Assembly (NCBI RefSeq): GCF_001422445.1
Contig: NZ_LMNA01000012.1
Location: 457,044 to 521,043, forward strand
From: Pseudorhodoferax sp. Leaf274
GTDB lineage: Bacteria > Pseudomonadota > Gammaproteobacteria > Burkholderiales > Burkholderiaceae_C
Length of the DNA stretch: 64,000 bases
Reading direction: 5' to 3'
In this document: positions 56,698 through 64,000 of the stretch, one piece after another
How the letters are laid out: each line of letters starts with the position of its first letter
Position numbering within the stretch: position 1 is the first letter of the stretch
Program-made: the position numbers and the translations under genes
The notes under the pieces: generated by a model
The model's database searches: none
What the model saw: only the letters and a program-made list of their open reading frames with translations
Told to the model about the DNA's origin: nothing

Positions 56698-57345
56698 ATG
56701 TCTCGCCTGCTGCACCACCTGGGCGTGCGCCCTTATCTCGCCTCCGCCTGCGCGACCGGGATCGCCGCGGCGCTGCTGCTGCCTGTGCCCAACGCCGTCA
56801 CGCGCGCCTTGCTCGGCTGGAACGTGTTCGTCTGGCTCTACCTCGTGCTGCTGGGCTGGATGATGGTGCGCGCCGACCACGGTCGCGTGCAGCGCGCTGC
56901 CGTGGCGCAGGCCGAGAGCGCGGGCACGGTGCTGGCCCTCGTCAGCCTGGCCTCGGTGGCCAGCCTGGTCGGCGTGGTGTTCGAGCTATCGGCCGCCAAG
57001 CTGCCGGGCGTGCCGCATGCCTGGCCGCACGTGGTGCTGGCGCTGGCCACCGTCGTGGGCTCGTGGGCGCTGCTGCCCATGGTGTTCGCGCTGACCTACG
57101 CCAGCCTGTACTACCGTGCGCACGGCACCGGCCTGCGCTTTCCCGACGACGACCCGCACTTCCGGCCCAACTACGCCGACTTCCTGTACTTCTCGTTCAC
57201 CATCGCCGTGGCCTCGCAGACCTCCGACGTGGGCGTCGACACGGCCGCCATGCGCCGCGTGGTGCTGCTGCAGACGCTGCTGTCATTCGCGTTCAATGCA
57301 ACGATTCTGGCCTTCAGCATCAATATTGCTGCGAGCTTGTTCTGA
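56698..57345 (+). CDS. DUF1345 integral membrane protein
   Basis: This 215-aa protein has five or six predicted spans (for example ATGIAAALLLPVP, NVFVWLYLVLLGWMMV, VLALATVVGSWALLPMVFAL, TLLSFAFNATILAFSINIAA). FPDDDPHFRPNYADFLYFSFTIAVASQTSDV (in part) is the DUF1345 signature. It resembles the pore-region layout of small ion-channel-like proteins, but no function is known. It starts 4 nt after the IclR stop and may be cotranscribed. Confidence 0.87.
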   Translation: MSRLLHHLGVRPYLASACATGIAAALLLPVPNAVTRALLGWNVFVWLYLVLLGWMMVRADHGRVQRAAVAQAESAGTVLALVSLASVASLVGVVFELSAAKLPGVPHAWPHVVLALATVVGSWALLPMVFALTYASLYYRAHGTGLRFPDDDPHFRPNYADFLYFSFTIAVASQTSDVGVDTAAMRRVVLLQTLLSFAFNATILAFSINIAASLF

Positions 57346-57495
57346 ATTTACGCATGCACAGCCCGTAATTCAGTCACAAAAAATAGTCTGAAGCAAAACG
57401 TTGTCAGATGGTAGATTGACGCGCATCAAGTGATGCCGGAGATTCTCCATGTGCTTCTTTGATTGCGGCCGCCACGGCATCGCCGTGCCTCGGCG

Positions 57496-59022
57496 ATGAG
57501 CTCCTTCGACACGGCGCATGCCCGCGGCCAGGCGGCCGATCCCCTGCTGCCCATGCGCCAGCGCGCCGACCGGCTGGTGCTGTCGATGCTGCTCCTGCAG
57601 GCCCTGGTGGCGGTGCTGCTGGGCGGGCTGTATGGCCCCTGGGGCACCGGCATGCTGGTGGCCGGCGTGCTGCTGGGCGTGGCCGCAGGTGCCTACGCCC
57701 TGGCGGCGGGCCGGTTCGCAGCACGGTTGACGATGGCGGTCGTCGGCATGTTGATGGTGGCCTTGAACATCCAGCTGTCCATGGGCATGCCCGAGATGCA
57801 CTTCGCGGTGTTCGTGTTCCTGGCCTTCCTGCTGGCCTACCGCGACTGGCGCCCCGTGCTGGCCGCCGCGCTCACGGTGGCCGTGCACCACGTGGTATTC
57901 GACCGGCTGCAGGCCGCCGGGCTGCCGGTGTACTGCCTCAGTGCACCCGATTTCGGGCAGATCGTCATCCACGCCGTCTTCGTGGTCGTGCAGACCGGCG
58001 TGGAACTCGTCATGGCCGTGCGCATGGAGCGCGATGCGCGCGAGTCCGCAGAACTGCGTGCGCTGTGCGCGCTGGATGCCGAAGGCCGCCTGTCGCTGCA
58101 GGCCGATGCCGTGCCGGTGCACAGTGCCACGGGGCGCATCGTGCAGACCGCGCTGGTGCAACTGGCTGGCGTGGTGGACGAAGTGCGCCATGCGGCCCAT
58201 GCCGTGGCCGGCACCGCCCGCTCCATGTCCGGTGACACCGAGCAACTGGGCGAGCGTACGCGCGAGGCCGCGCACAACCTGCAGTCGGCCGCCAGCGCGA
58301 TGTCCCAGCTCGAACGGGCATCGGCCGCCAGCGCAGACGAGGCGCGCCAGGCGCTGCAGCTGGCCCAGCAGCAGAACGCGGCCGTGGCCGGTTGCGGCGC
58401 GCTGGTCGACCAGTCGGTGCAGACCATGCAGGCCATCCACGCCAGTGCGCGGCAGATCACCGACATCGTCACCACCATCGACAGCTTTGCGTTCCGCACC
58501 AACCTGCTGGCGCTGAACGCGGCGGTCGAGGCTGCGCGCGCCGGCGAGCATGGCCGCGGGTTTGCCGTGGTGGCCCAGGAGGTGCGCGTGTTGGCGCAGA
58601 ACAGCGCGCAGGCCGCACGCGACATCCGTGCCTTGGTCGCCCGGTCGCTGGACGACGCCACGCAGGGCGAGGAGGCCGTCGGCCGCGCCGGCGCCAGCAT
58701 GCGCGAGGTGCGCCAGCAGGCCGACCAGGTGCGCACCTTGATGCTGCAGCTGTCGCAGCATGCGCAGCAGCAGTCGGTGGAACTGGGCCATGCGACCTCG
58801 GCCGTGCAGCAGGTGGACCAGATGACGCAGGCCAACAGCGCCATGGTGGGCGCGGCCCAGCAGTCCACCCAGGCCCTGGCGCAGATGGCCGAGCGGCTGC
58901 AGGCCGCCGTCGGCCAGGTCGGCGGCAGCGCAGCGGGCACACCGGCGACGGCGTCCGCGCCGCCGCGGCATGCCGCGAGCCCGGCGCCGCGGGCCATCGG
59001 TGCCGCCGTGGCCCGCGCCTGA
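57496..59022 (+). CDS. Methyl-accepting chemotaxis protein with multi-span membrane sensor
   Basis: This 508-aa chemoreceptor has an N-terminal membrane block of about five or six spans (35-185: [66 protein letters not shown]) and no long periplasmic loop. A signalling domain follows whose hairpin tip is [20 protein letters not shown] and [21 protein letters not shown] domain is not evident. It ends in a low-complexity Ala/Pro tail without a CheR/CheB-binding pentapeptide. ATG 57496 is preferred to an in-frame codon at 57463. Confidence 0.9.
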   Translation: MSSFDTAHARGQAADPLLPMRQRADRLVLSMLLLQALVAVLLGGLYGPWGTGMLVAGVLLGVAAGAYALAAGRFAARLTMAVVGMLMVALNIQLSMGMPEMHFAVFVFLAFLLAYRDWRPVLAAALTVAVHHVVFDRLQAAGLPVYCLSAPDFGQIVIHAVFVVVQTGVELVMAVRMERDARESAELRALCALDAEGRLSLQADAVPVHSATGRIVQTALVQLAGVVDEVRHAAHAVAGTARSMSGDTEQLGERTREAAHNLQSAASAMSQLERASAASADEARQALQLAQQQNAAVAGCGALVDQSVQTMQAIHASARQITDIVTTIDSFAFRTNLLALNAAVEAARAGEHGRGFAVVAQEVRVLAQNSAQAARDIRALVARSLDDATQGEEAVGRAGASMREVRQQADQVRTLMLQLSQHAQQQSVELGHATSAVQQVDQMTQANSAMVGAAQQSTQALAQMAERLQAAVGQVGGSAAGTPATASAPPRHAASPAPRAIGAAVARA

Positions 59023-59171
59023 GCTGCCCTGCCGCACCAGCCTGCGCGCAACCGGCTGCTCGCCATCCGCTTCTGCCATCGGCTCCTGCAAATGGCCCGA
59101 CACTCGCATGTTCCATGGTGCCGGTTGTGCACCCCAGTTTGGCTTGCCGACCCGCTTCAATACCCACCACG

Positions 59172-59795
59172 ATGTACCTGCCCGCCCACTTTGCCGAGCA
59201 CCGGCCCGATGAACTGCAACGCCTGATCCAGGCGCACCCGCTGGGCACGCTCGTGGCCCACGGCCCCGACGGGCTGGATGCCGAACACATCCCCTTCGAA
59301 TTCGACGCCGGCGCAGGCCCGCACGGCCTGCTGACGGCCCACGTGGCGCGCGCCAACACGCTGTGGCAGCGCTGCCCCACAGGCACGCCGGTGCTGGTCG
59401 TGTTCCATGGCGCGCAGGCGTACATCTCGCCCAACTGGTACCCGAGCAAGCACGAGGCGCACCGCCAGGTGCCGACCTGGAACTACGAGGTGGTGCACGC
59501 CCACGGCACCATCACCATCCGCGACGACGAACGCTTCGTGCGCGGCCTGGTCGCGCGGCTCACGCGCCGGCACGAGGCGGCCGAGCCGCGGCCTTGGCGC
59601 ATGGGCGATTCCGCGCCCGATTTCATCGACGGCCTGCTGCAGAACATCGTGGGCATCGAGATCGCCGTGACGCGGTGGGTGGCCAAGTCCAAGCTCAGCC
59701 AGAACAAAGAGCCGCGCGACCGCCTGCAGGCTGCCGACCAGCTCGCCGCGCTGGGCCATGCCGAACTCGCGCAGGCCATGCGCCGCACGGTCTGA
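59172..59795 (+). CDS. PaiB-like FMN-binding negative transcriptional regulator
   Basis: This 207-aa split-barrel flavin-binding protein has MYLPAHFAEHRPDELQRLI, HIPFEFDAGAGPHGLLTAHV, SPNWYPSKHEAHRQVPTWNYE and GIEIAVTRWVAKSKLSQNK in turn. These segments match PaiB/FMN_bind_2 proteins. Bacillus PaiB represses sporulation and protease genes, but most members act as unknown flavoproteins. It follows the chemoreceptor after 149 nt of non-coding DNA in which I see no motif. Confidence 0.9.
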   Translation: MYLPAHFAEHRPDELQRLIQAHPLGTLVAHGPDGLDAEHIPFEFDAGAGPHGLLTAHVARANTLWQRCPTGTPVLVVFHGAQAYISPNWYPSKHEAHRQVPTWNYEVVHAHGTITIRDDERFVRGLVARLTRRHEAAEPRPWRMGDSAPDFIDGLLQNIVGIEIAVTRWVAKSKLSQNKEPRDRLQAADQLAALGHAELAQAMRRTV

Positions 59796-59803
59796 GCTGC
59801 GCC

Positions 59804-60130
59804 ATGTTCGTGTCCACCTTCACCTTCGCCAAGGGCAGCTTCGACGAGGCCTTCCACACGCTCGACAACGCCATTGCCGAGGCCGCGCGCGCCATAACCG
59901 GCTACCTGGGCGAAGAGAGCTGGGAGAACCCCACCACGGGCCTGGTCGCTAACAGCTACTACTGGGACAGCATGGCGGCGCTGGAACAGCTCATGCAGCA
60001 CCCCGCGCACCGTGCGGCCAAGGCGCAGCAAGCGCGCTGGCTGGCGGGCTACCACGTGGTCATCGCGCAGGTCGTCGCCTCGCACGGCGATGGCCGCATC
60101 GCCCATCCGCTCGCGCCGAGGGCGGATTGA
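59804..60130 (+). CDS. Antibiotic biosynthesis monooxygenase (ABM)-like protein
   Basis: This 108-aa ferredoxin-like fold protein has FVSTFTFAKGSFDEAFHTLD, a repeated beta-alpha-beta layout and NSYYWDSMAALEQLMQHPAH followed by GYHVVIAQV. These resemble the ABM/EthD-type dimeric alpha-beta barrels. No active-site residues can be asserted. It follows the PaiB-like gene after 8 nt and is likely cotranscribed. Confidence 0.75.
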   Translation: MFVSTFTFAKGSFDEAFHTLDNAIAEAARAITGYLGEESWENPTTGLVANSYYWDSMAALEQLMQHPAHRAAKAQQARWLAGYHVVIAQVVASHGDGRIAHPLAPRAD

Positions 60131-60149
60131 GCCAGGAGGGTGTTTCCCT

Positions 60150-61007
60150 CTAGGCCCCCATGTTGGCGAGCGACGCCTCGATCGCCGCCGCCGTCGCCTG
60201 CGGCCGCTCCATCGGGAACAGGTGGCTGCCGTCCAGCATCATCACGCGGCCGGGGTCGCCCTTGCCATCGGCGCCGACGGTGCGCGCCGTCATGGCCATG
60301 CCCACCTGGCGCATCTCGGCCGACTGGCGCCCGCCCAGGAAGGCCACGGGGCACTTGAGCGGGTGGCGGCGCAGCAGGCGGTCCAGGTGGTCGGGCAGGG
60401 TGTTGTAGATGGCGGTCTCGACGTCGCGGTCGAAACTCAGCACACGGCGCCGCTCGGCGCCTTCGCCCTCGTCGTGCGTGCCGTGCGCGATGTAGTCGGC
60501 CAGCACCTCGGGCGCCCACCGGGCAAAGGCCTTCTTGTGCTGGAAATGCGCCAGCGCCGCGGCCGCATCGGGCCAGGCGTTGCGCCGCGCGCGGCTGATG
60601 CGCCCGGGCGAGACCGAGCCCACCAGCGGCGTGCGCTTGGCCAGGCCCAGCGTGGTGGCGCGCCAGCCGCCGATCAGCGGCGAGTCGATCAGCAGCACGC
60701 CGCGCGCGAGCTGCGGGGCGCGCGCCGCCGCCATCACGCTCAGGAAGCCGCCCAGAGAATGGCCGACCAGCCAGGCCTTGCCGCCGTGTCTCTCGGTCTG
60801 CTGCGTGGCGAAGTCGACCAGCTGCTGCACCAGGTGCGGCCAGTTGTTCGTGACCGGGTAGCGGGGATCGTGGCCGAACTTCTCGACCGCCTCGGTCCGA
60901 AAGCCGCGCGCGCGCAGCTCGGCGAACAGCACGCGGTAGGTCGAGGCCGGAAAGCTGTTGGCGTGCGAGAAGACGACGAGCCCGCGCCCGCCCGCCGCCG
61001 CGCTCAA
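60150..61007 (-). CDS. Alpha/beta hydrolase
   Basis: This 285-aa alpha/beta hydrolase is predicted to be an esterase or lipase. FSHANSFPASTYRVLFAEL holds the oxyanion region, and VGHSLGGFLSVMAA has the nucleophilic serine in GHSLGG. The late LDGSHLFPMERPQATA holds the catalytic histidine. It starts at TTG 61007, whose codon overlaps the TGA of the Anbu gene (ATTTGAG), so translation may be coupled. It is the last gene of the mutS-Anbu-hydrolase run. Confidence 0.88.
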   Translation of the reverse strand: MSAAAGGRGLVVFSHANSFPASTYRVLFAELRARGFRTEAVEKFGHDPRYPVTNNWPHLVQQLVDFATQQTERHGGKAWLVGHSLGGFLSVMAAARAPQLARGVLLIDSPLIGGWRATTLGLAKRTPLVGSVSPGRISRARRNAWPDAAAALAHFQHKKAFARWAPEVLADYIAHGTHDEGEGAERRRVLSFDRDVETAIYNTLPDHLDRLLRRHPLKCPVAFLGGRQSAEMRQVGMAMTARTVGADGKGDPGRVMMLDGSHLFPMERPQATAAAIEASLANMGA

Positions 61008-61831
61008 ATGAGGCGCTCGTCCGGGTTGGTGATCTTGCGCAGCGGCTTGCCGCGGCTGGCGCTGACCATCAACGGCAGCTCGGTCGGCCCGCCGGCCCAC
61101 TGCGGGTCTTCGATGCTGTCGAACACCTCGCGCAGCTTCTGGCCCCAGGAGCCGTGCAGCATGCGGAAGTAGGGGTTCTGGTCGTCGATGCAGACCACCT
61201 TGTCCGTGCGGAAATCGTCCACGCCGTAGACCACCAGGTCCAGCGGCAGGCCCACCGACAGGTTGGACTTGAGCGTGGAATCCATCGACACCAGCGCGCA
61301 CTTGGCGGCCTCGTCCAGCGGCGTGTCGGGCGTGATCACGCGGTCGAGCACGGGCTTGCCGTACTTGGATTCGCCGATCTGGAAGTAGGGCGTCTCGGGC
61401 GTGGCCTCGATGAAGTTGCCGGCCGAGTAGACCTGGAACAGCCGCATGCCTTCGCCCTTGATCTGGCCGCCGAAGATCATGGAGACGTTGAACTCCACGC
61501 CCGACTGGCGCAGCGAGACGGCGTCGCGCTCGTAGACGCGGCGCACGGCCGCGCCCAGCACGCGCGCGGCGTCGAACATGCTCTTGGCGTTCCAGATCGT
61601 GATGGGCTCGCTGTCCTCGAACTCCTTCAACTGCTCGACCTGCAGGATCTCGCGCACCGACTGCGAGATGGACAGGTTGCCCGCCGACAGCAGCACCATG
61701 AAGCGGTCGTCCGGCCGCTCGTAGACGATCATCTTGCGGAAGGTGCTGATCTGGTCCAGACCGGCGTTGGTGCGCGAGTCGGAAAGGAACACCAGTCCGG
61801 CGTTGAGTTTGAGGGCGACGCAGTAGGTCAT
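61004..61831 (-). CDS. Anbu proteasome-type protease (ancestral beta subunit)
   Basis: This 275-aa Ntn-hydrolase belongs to the proteasome-related Anbu/BPH group. After loss of Met1, Thr2 is the nucleophile (start [20 protein letters not shown]). D18 and K33 (precursor numbers) line up with the proteasome D17 and K33 region. [16 protein letters not shown] and [15 protein letters not shown] are typical. Anbu usually lies with ATP-grasp, alpha-E and transglutaminase-like genes. Those are missing here; it overlaps mutS (ATGA) and the hydrolase gene. Confidence 0.92.
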   Translation of the reverse strand: MTYCVALKLNAGLVFLSDSRTNAGLDQISTFRKMIVYERPDDRFMVLLSAGNLSISQSVREILQVEQLKEFEDSEPITIWNAKSMFDAARVLGAAVRRVYERDAVSLRQSGVEFNVSMIFGGQIKGEGMRLFQVYSAGNFIEATPETPYFQIGESKYGKPVLDRVITPDTPLDEAAKCALVSMDSTLKSNLSVGLPLDLVVYGVDDFRTDKVVCIDDQNPYFRMLHGSWGQKLREVFDSIEDPQWAGGPTELPLMVSASRGKPLRKITNPDERLI

Positions 61832-64000
61832 GGGGTGGGGCTGTTGGCGAGAGAGGCCTGTTCGCGGCGCGCGATGTTTTTCAAGCGGTACAGCGCCTCG
61901 AGCGCCTCGCGCGGGGTCAGCGCATCGGGGTCGATGCCGGCCAGCGCGGATTCTACGGGGCTGGGTTCCGCGCTCGCCGCGACGGGCGGCGGCGCGAACA
62001 GGTCGATCTGCGCCCGGCTTTCGCTGGCCTGTTGCTCCAGCGCTTCCAGCGTGTGGCGCGCATGGTGCAGCACCGGCGCCGGCATGCCGGCCAGCCGGGC
62101 CACCTGGATGCCGTAGCTGCGGCTGGCCGGCCCGGCCTGGATCTCGTGCAGGAACACGATGTCGCCGCCCGATTCGGCCGCGCTCACGTGCACGTTCTGC
62201 GCCGCATGGTGCTTGGCCGGAAACTCCGTCAGCTCGAAGTAATGCGTGGCGAACAGCGTGAAGGCCTGCGTGCGGTCGTGCAGCTGGGCGGCGATGCCGC
62301 TGGCCAGCGCCAGGCCGTCGAAGGTCGAGGTGCCGCGGCCGATCTCGTCCATGAGCACCAGGCTGTGGCGCGTGGCGCCGTGCAGGATCTGCGCGGCCTC
62401 GGTCATCTCGACCATGAAGGTCGACTGCGCGTTGGCCAGGTCGTCGGCCGCGCCGATGCGCGTGTGGATCGCGTCGATGGGCCCGAGTCGGCAGCTGCCC
62501 GCGGGCACATGGCTGCCGATGCTGGCCATCAGCACGATCAGCGCCACCTGGCGCATGTAGGTCGACTTGCCGCCCATGTTGGGGCCGGTGATGACCTGCA
62601 TGCGCTGCCTGACGTGCAGCCGCGTGTCGTTGGCGATGAAGGCGGCCTGCGAGGTCTCCGCCAGCCGCGCCTCCACCACGGGATGGCGGCCGCGCTCGAT
62701 CTCGATGCAGGGCTCCTTGACGAACAGCGGCGCGCACCAGCCCAGGGTCTCGGCGCGCTCGGCAAAGCTGCACAGCACGTCGAGCGCGGCCATGGCCTGG
62801 GCCAGCCGGGAGAGCGCCGGCACGAAGGCCTGCAGCTGGCCCAGCAGCCGGTCGTACAGCCACTTCTCGCGCGCCAGCGCACGCTCCTGGGCCGACAGGG
62901 CCTTGTCCTCGAAGGCCTTGAGTTCGGGCGTGATGAAGCGCTCGGCGTTCTTGAGCGTCTGGCGGCGCCGGTAGTCGGCCGGTACCTTGTCGAGCGCGCC
63001 CTGCGTCACCTCGATGTAGAAGCCGTGCACCTTGTTGAACTGCACGCGCAGGTTGCCGATGCCGGTGCGTGCGCGCTCGCGCGTTTCCAGGTCGAGCAGG
63101 AAGGCGTCGCAGTTGTGCTGGATGGCGCGCAGCTCGTCGAGCTCGGCGTCGTGGCCGGTGGCGATCACGCCGCCGTCGCGCACCAGCGCGGCCGGCTCCT
63201 CGAGGATGGAGGCGGCCAGCAGCGCCGCGCATTCGGGCGGGGGCTGCAGGTCTTGCGCGGTCTGCGCAACCAGGCCCGGCAGACCGGCGATGCTGTCGGC
63301 CAGCAGGCCGGCGCGCTGCAGCGCCAGCTGCAGGGCCACCAGTTCGCGCGGGCGCACCTGGTACAGCGCGGTGCGCGCGGTGATGCGCTCCACGTCGCTC
63401 GTGCCCTTGAGCTGCGTGCGCAGCTTGCCGTAGTGGCCCGCGCCTGGCGCCTCGCGCAGCACGGTGGTGGCCAGCAGGCGCGCGTGGGCCTCGGCGCGGT
63501 CGCGCTGCGGCTCCAGCAGCCAGCGCTTGAGCAGCCGGCTGCCCATGCTGGTCATGCAGGTGTCCAGCAGCGAGAACAGGGTGGGGCTGTCCTCGCCGCG
63601 CAGCGTCTGCACCAGTTCGAGGTTGCGGCGCGTGCTGAGCGGCAGGTCGATGGCGGCATCGGCGCGCGCCACGCGCAGCGCCTGCAGGTGCGACAGCGCC
63701 TGGCCCTGCGTGTGCTCCGCAAAGGCCAGCAGCGCCGAAGCCGCGGCATGGGCCTGCGGCAGGCCCTCGGCATGCCAGGCGCCCAGGCTGGCCACGTGCA
63801 GGTGCTCGCAGAGCTTGCGCTGGCCCAGCGCGGCGTCGAACTGCCAGGCCGGGCGCAGCGACATGGCCAGCGGCCCGCCTTGCGGCGTCGTGAGGCGCAG
63901 GCTGCGGATGCGCGCCTCCAGCGCGTCGGGCACGTCGGCCGGCAGCAGCAGCTCGGCCGGGCCGATGCGGGCCAGCCAGCCCGGCAGCTCGTCCATGCTG
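61828..64000 (-). CDS. mutS: DNA mismatch repair protein MutS (5' end beyond the window)
   Basis: The visible part is about 724 codons of a protein that is usually about 850-870 aa. The frame stays open to the right edge, so the N-terminal mismatch-binding domain with the Phe-X-Glu motif is cut off; the ATG at 63996 is internal. Walker A is [15 protein letters not shown], Walker [21 protein letters not shown], and ATHYFELTE the late ATPase histidine motif. The C-terminal helix-turn-helix region is present. The stop overlaps the Anbu ATG by 4 nt. Confidence 0.96.
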   Translation of the reverse strand, partial: SMDELPGWLARIGPAELLLPADVPDALEARIRSLRLTTPQGGPLAMSLRPAWQFDAALGQRKLCEHLHVASLGAWHAEGLPQAHAAASALLAFAEHTQGQALSHLQALRVARADAAIDLPLSTRRNLELVQTLRGEDSPTLFSLLDTCMTSMGSRLLKRWLLEPQRDRAEAHARLLATTVLREAPGAGHYGKLRTQLKGTSDVERITARTALYQVRPRELVALQLALQRAGLLADSIAGLPGLVAQTAQDLQPPPECAALLAASILEEPAALVRDGGVIATGHDAELDELRAIQHNCDAFLLDLETRERARTGIGNLRVQFNKVHGFYIEVTQGALDKVPADYRRRQTLKNAERFITPELKAFEDKALSAQERALAREKWLYDRLLGQLQAFVPALSRLAQAMAALDVLCSFAERAETLGWCAPLFVKEPCIEIERGRHPVVEARLAETSQAAFIANDTRLHVRQRMQVITGPNMGGKSTYMRQVALIVLMASIGSHVPAGSCRLGPIDAIHTRIGAADDLANAQSTFMVEMTEAAQILHGATRHSLVLMDEIGRGTSTFDGLALASGIAAQLHDRTQAFTLFATHYFELTEFPAKHHAAQNVHVSAAESGGDIVFLHEIQAGPASRSYGIQVARLAGMPAPVLHHARHTLEALEQQASESRAQIDLFAPPPVAASAEPSPVESALAGIDPDALTPREALEALYRLKNIARREQASLANSPTP

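Overview
The window is a high-GC bacterial chromosome segment. Gene content and order (isc-hsc-fdx, ispG-hisS-yfgM-bamB-der-hfq-hflX-hflK-hflC-hisZ-purA, an intracellular PHA depolymerase, a Bug/TctC solute receptor, a glutaryl-CoA dehydrogenase unit) point to a betaproteobacterium of order Burkholderiales, most likely family Comamonadaceae. The genus cannot be fixed from the sequence alone. Coding density is very high. No insertion sequence, integrase, prophage, rRNA operon or CRISPR array was seen.

1-16 kb: tRNA-Asp with a terminator; rnfB and phaZ on the minus strand, divergent from a fused SpmA/SpmB-type membrane protein; an aromatic/aspartate aminotransferase divergent from uvrB; then the iron-sulfur cluster locus iscR-iscS-iscU-iscA, an intrinsic terminator, hscB-hscA-fdx, a DnaQ-type exonuclease overlapping fdx, and tRNA-Val. 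A VOC protein and a PAS-GGDEF-EAL protein follow.

16-41 kb: a PP2C phosphatase divergent from a DUF465 protein and a DinG/YoaA helicase; bamD divergent from rluD and overlapping the helicase tail to tail; scpB-rluB; ndk; then a long run on the plus strand from rlmN to a cystathionine beta-lyase-like gene. It covers rRNA/tRNA modification, type IV pilus biogenesis (pilW), cell shape (rodZ), isoprenoids (ispG), histidyl-tRNA, outer-membrane assembly (yfgM, bamB), ribosome GTPases (der, hflX), Hfq, the HflKC membrane complex, histidine regulation (hisZ) and purines (purA). This is a conserved housekeeping block.

41-51 kb: an arylesterase divergent from an orphan YbbA-type ABC ATPase, rlmB, then a two-gene PEP-CTERM island. 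The island holds a 942-aa PrsT-type TPR protein and a secreted PEP-CTERM surface protein with a sigma-54 type promoter, but no exosortase. A glutarate-catabolic unit follows: a family III CoA-transferase and gcdH, divergent from a LysR regulator.

51-64 kb is accessory in character. A 371-base gap contains an AT-rich segment, a sigma-54-like box and a tiny hydrophobic ORF. Next come a DUF3750 gene and a gamma-family PLP enzyme, divergent from a small catabolic operon (cupin dioxygenase, Bug receptor, SDR, IclR) headed by a 12-bp direct repeat. Then follow DUF1345, a multi-span chemoreceptor, a PaiB-like protein, an antibiotic-biosynthesis-monooxygenase-like protein, and a tightly overlapping minus-strand unit mutS (cut by the window edge), an Anbu proteasome-like protease and an alpha/beta hydrolase.

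The leads most worth following are the exosortase-less PEP-CTERM pair with its sigma-54 promoter, the mutS-Anbu-hydrolase coupling, the terminator inside the isc operon, the IclR-linked dioxygenase operon and the 51.1-51.3 kb gap.
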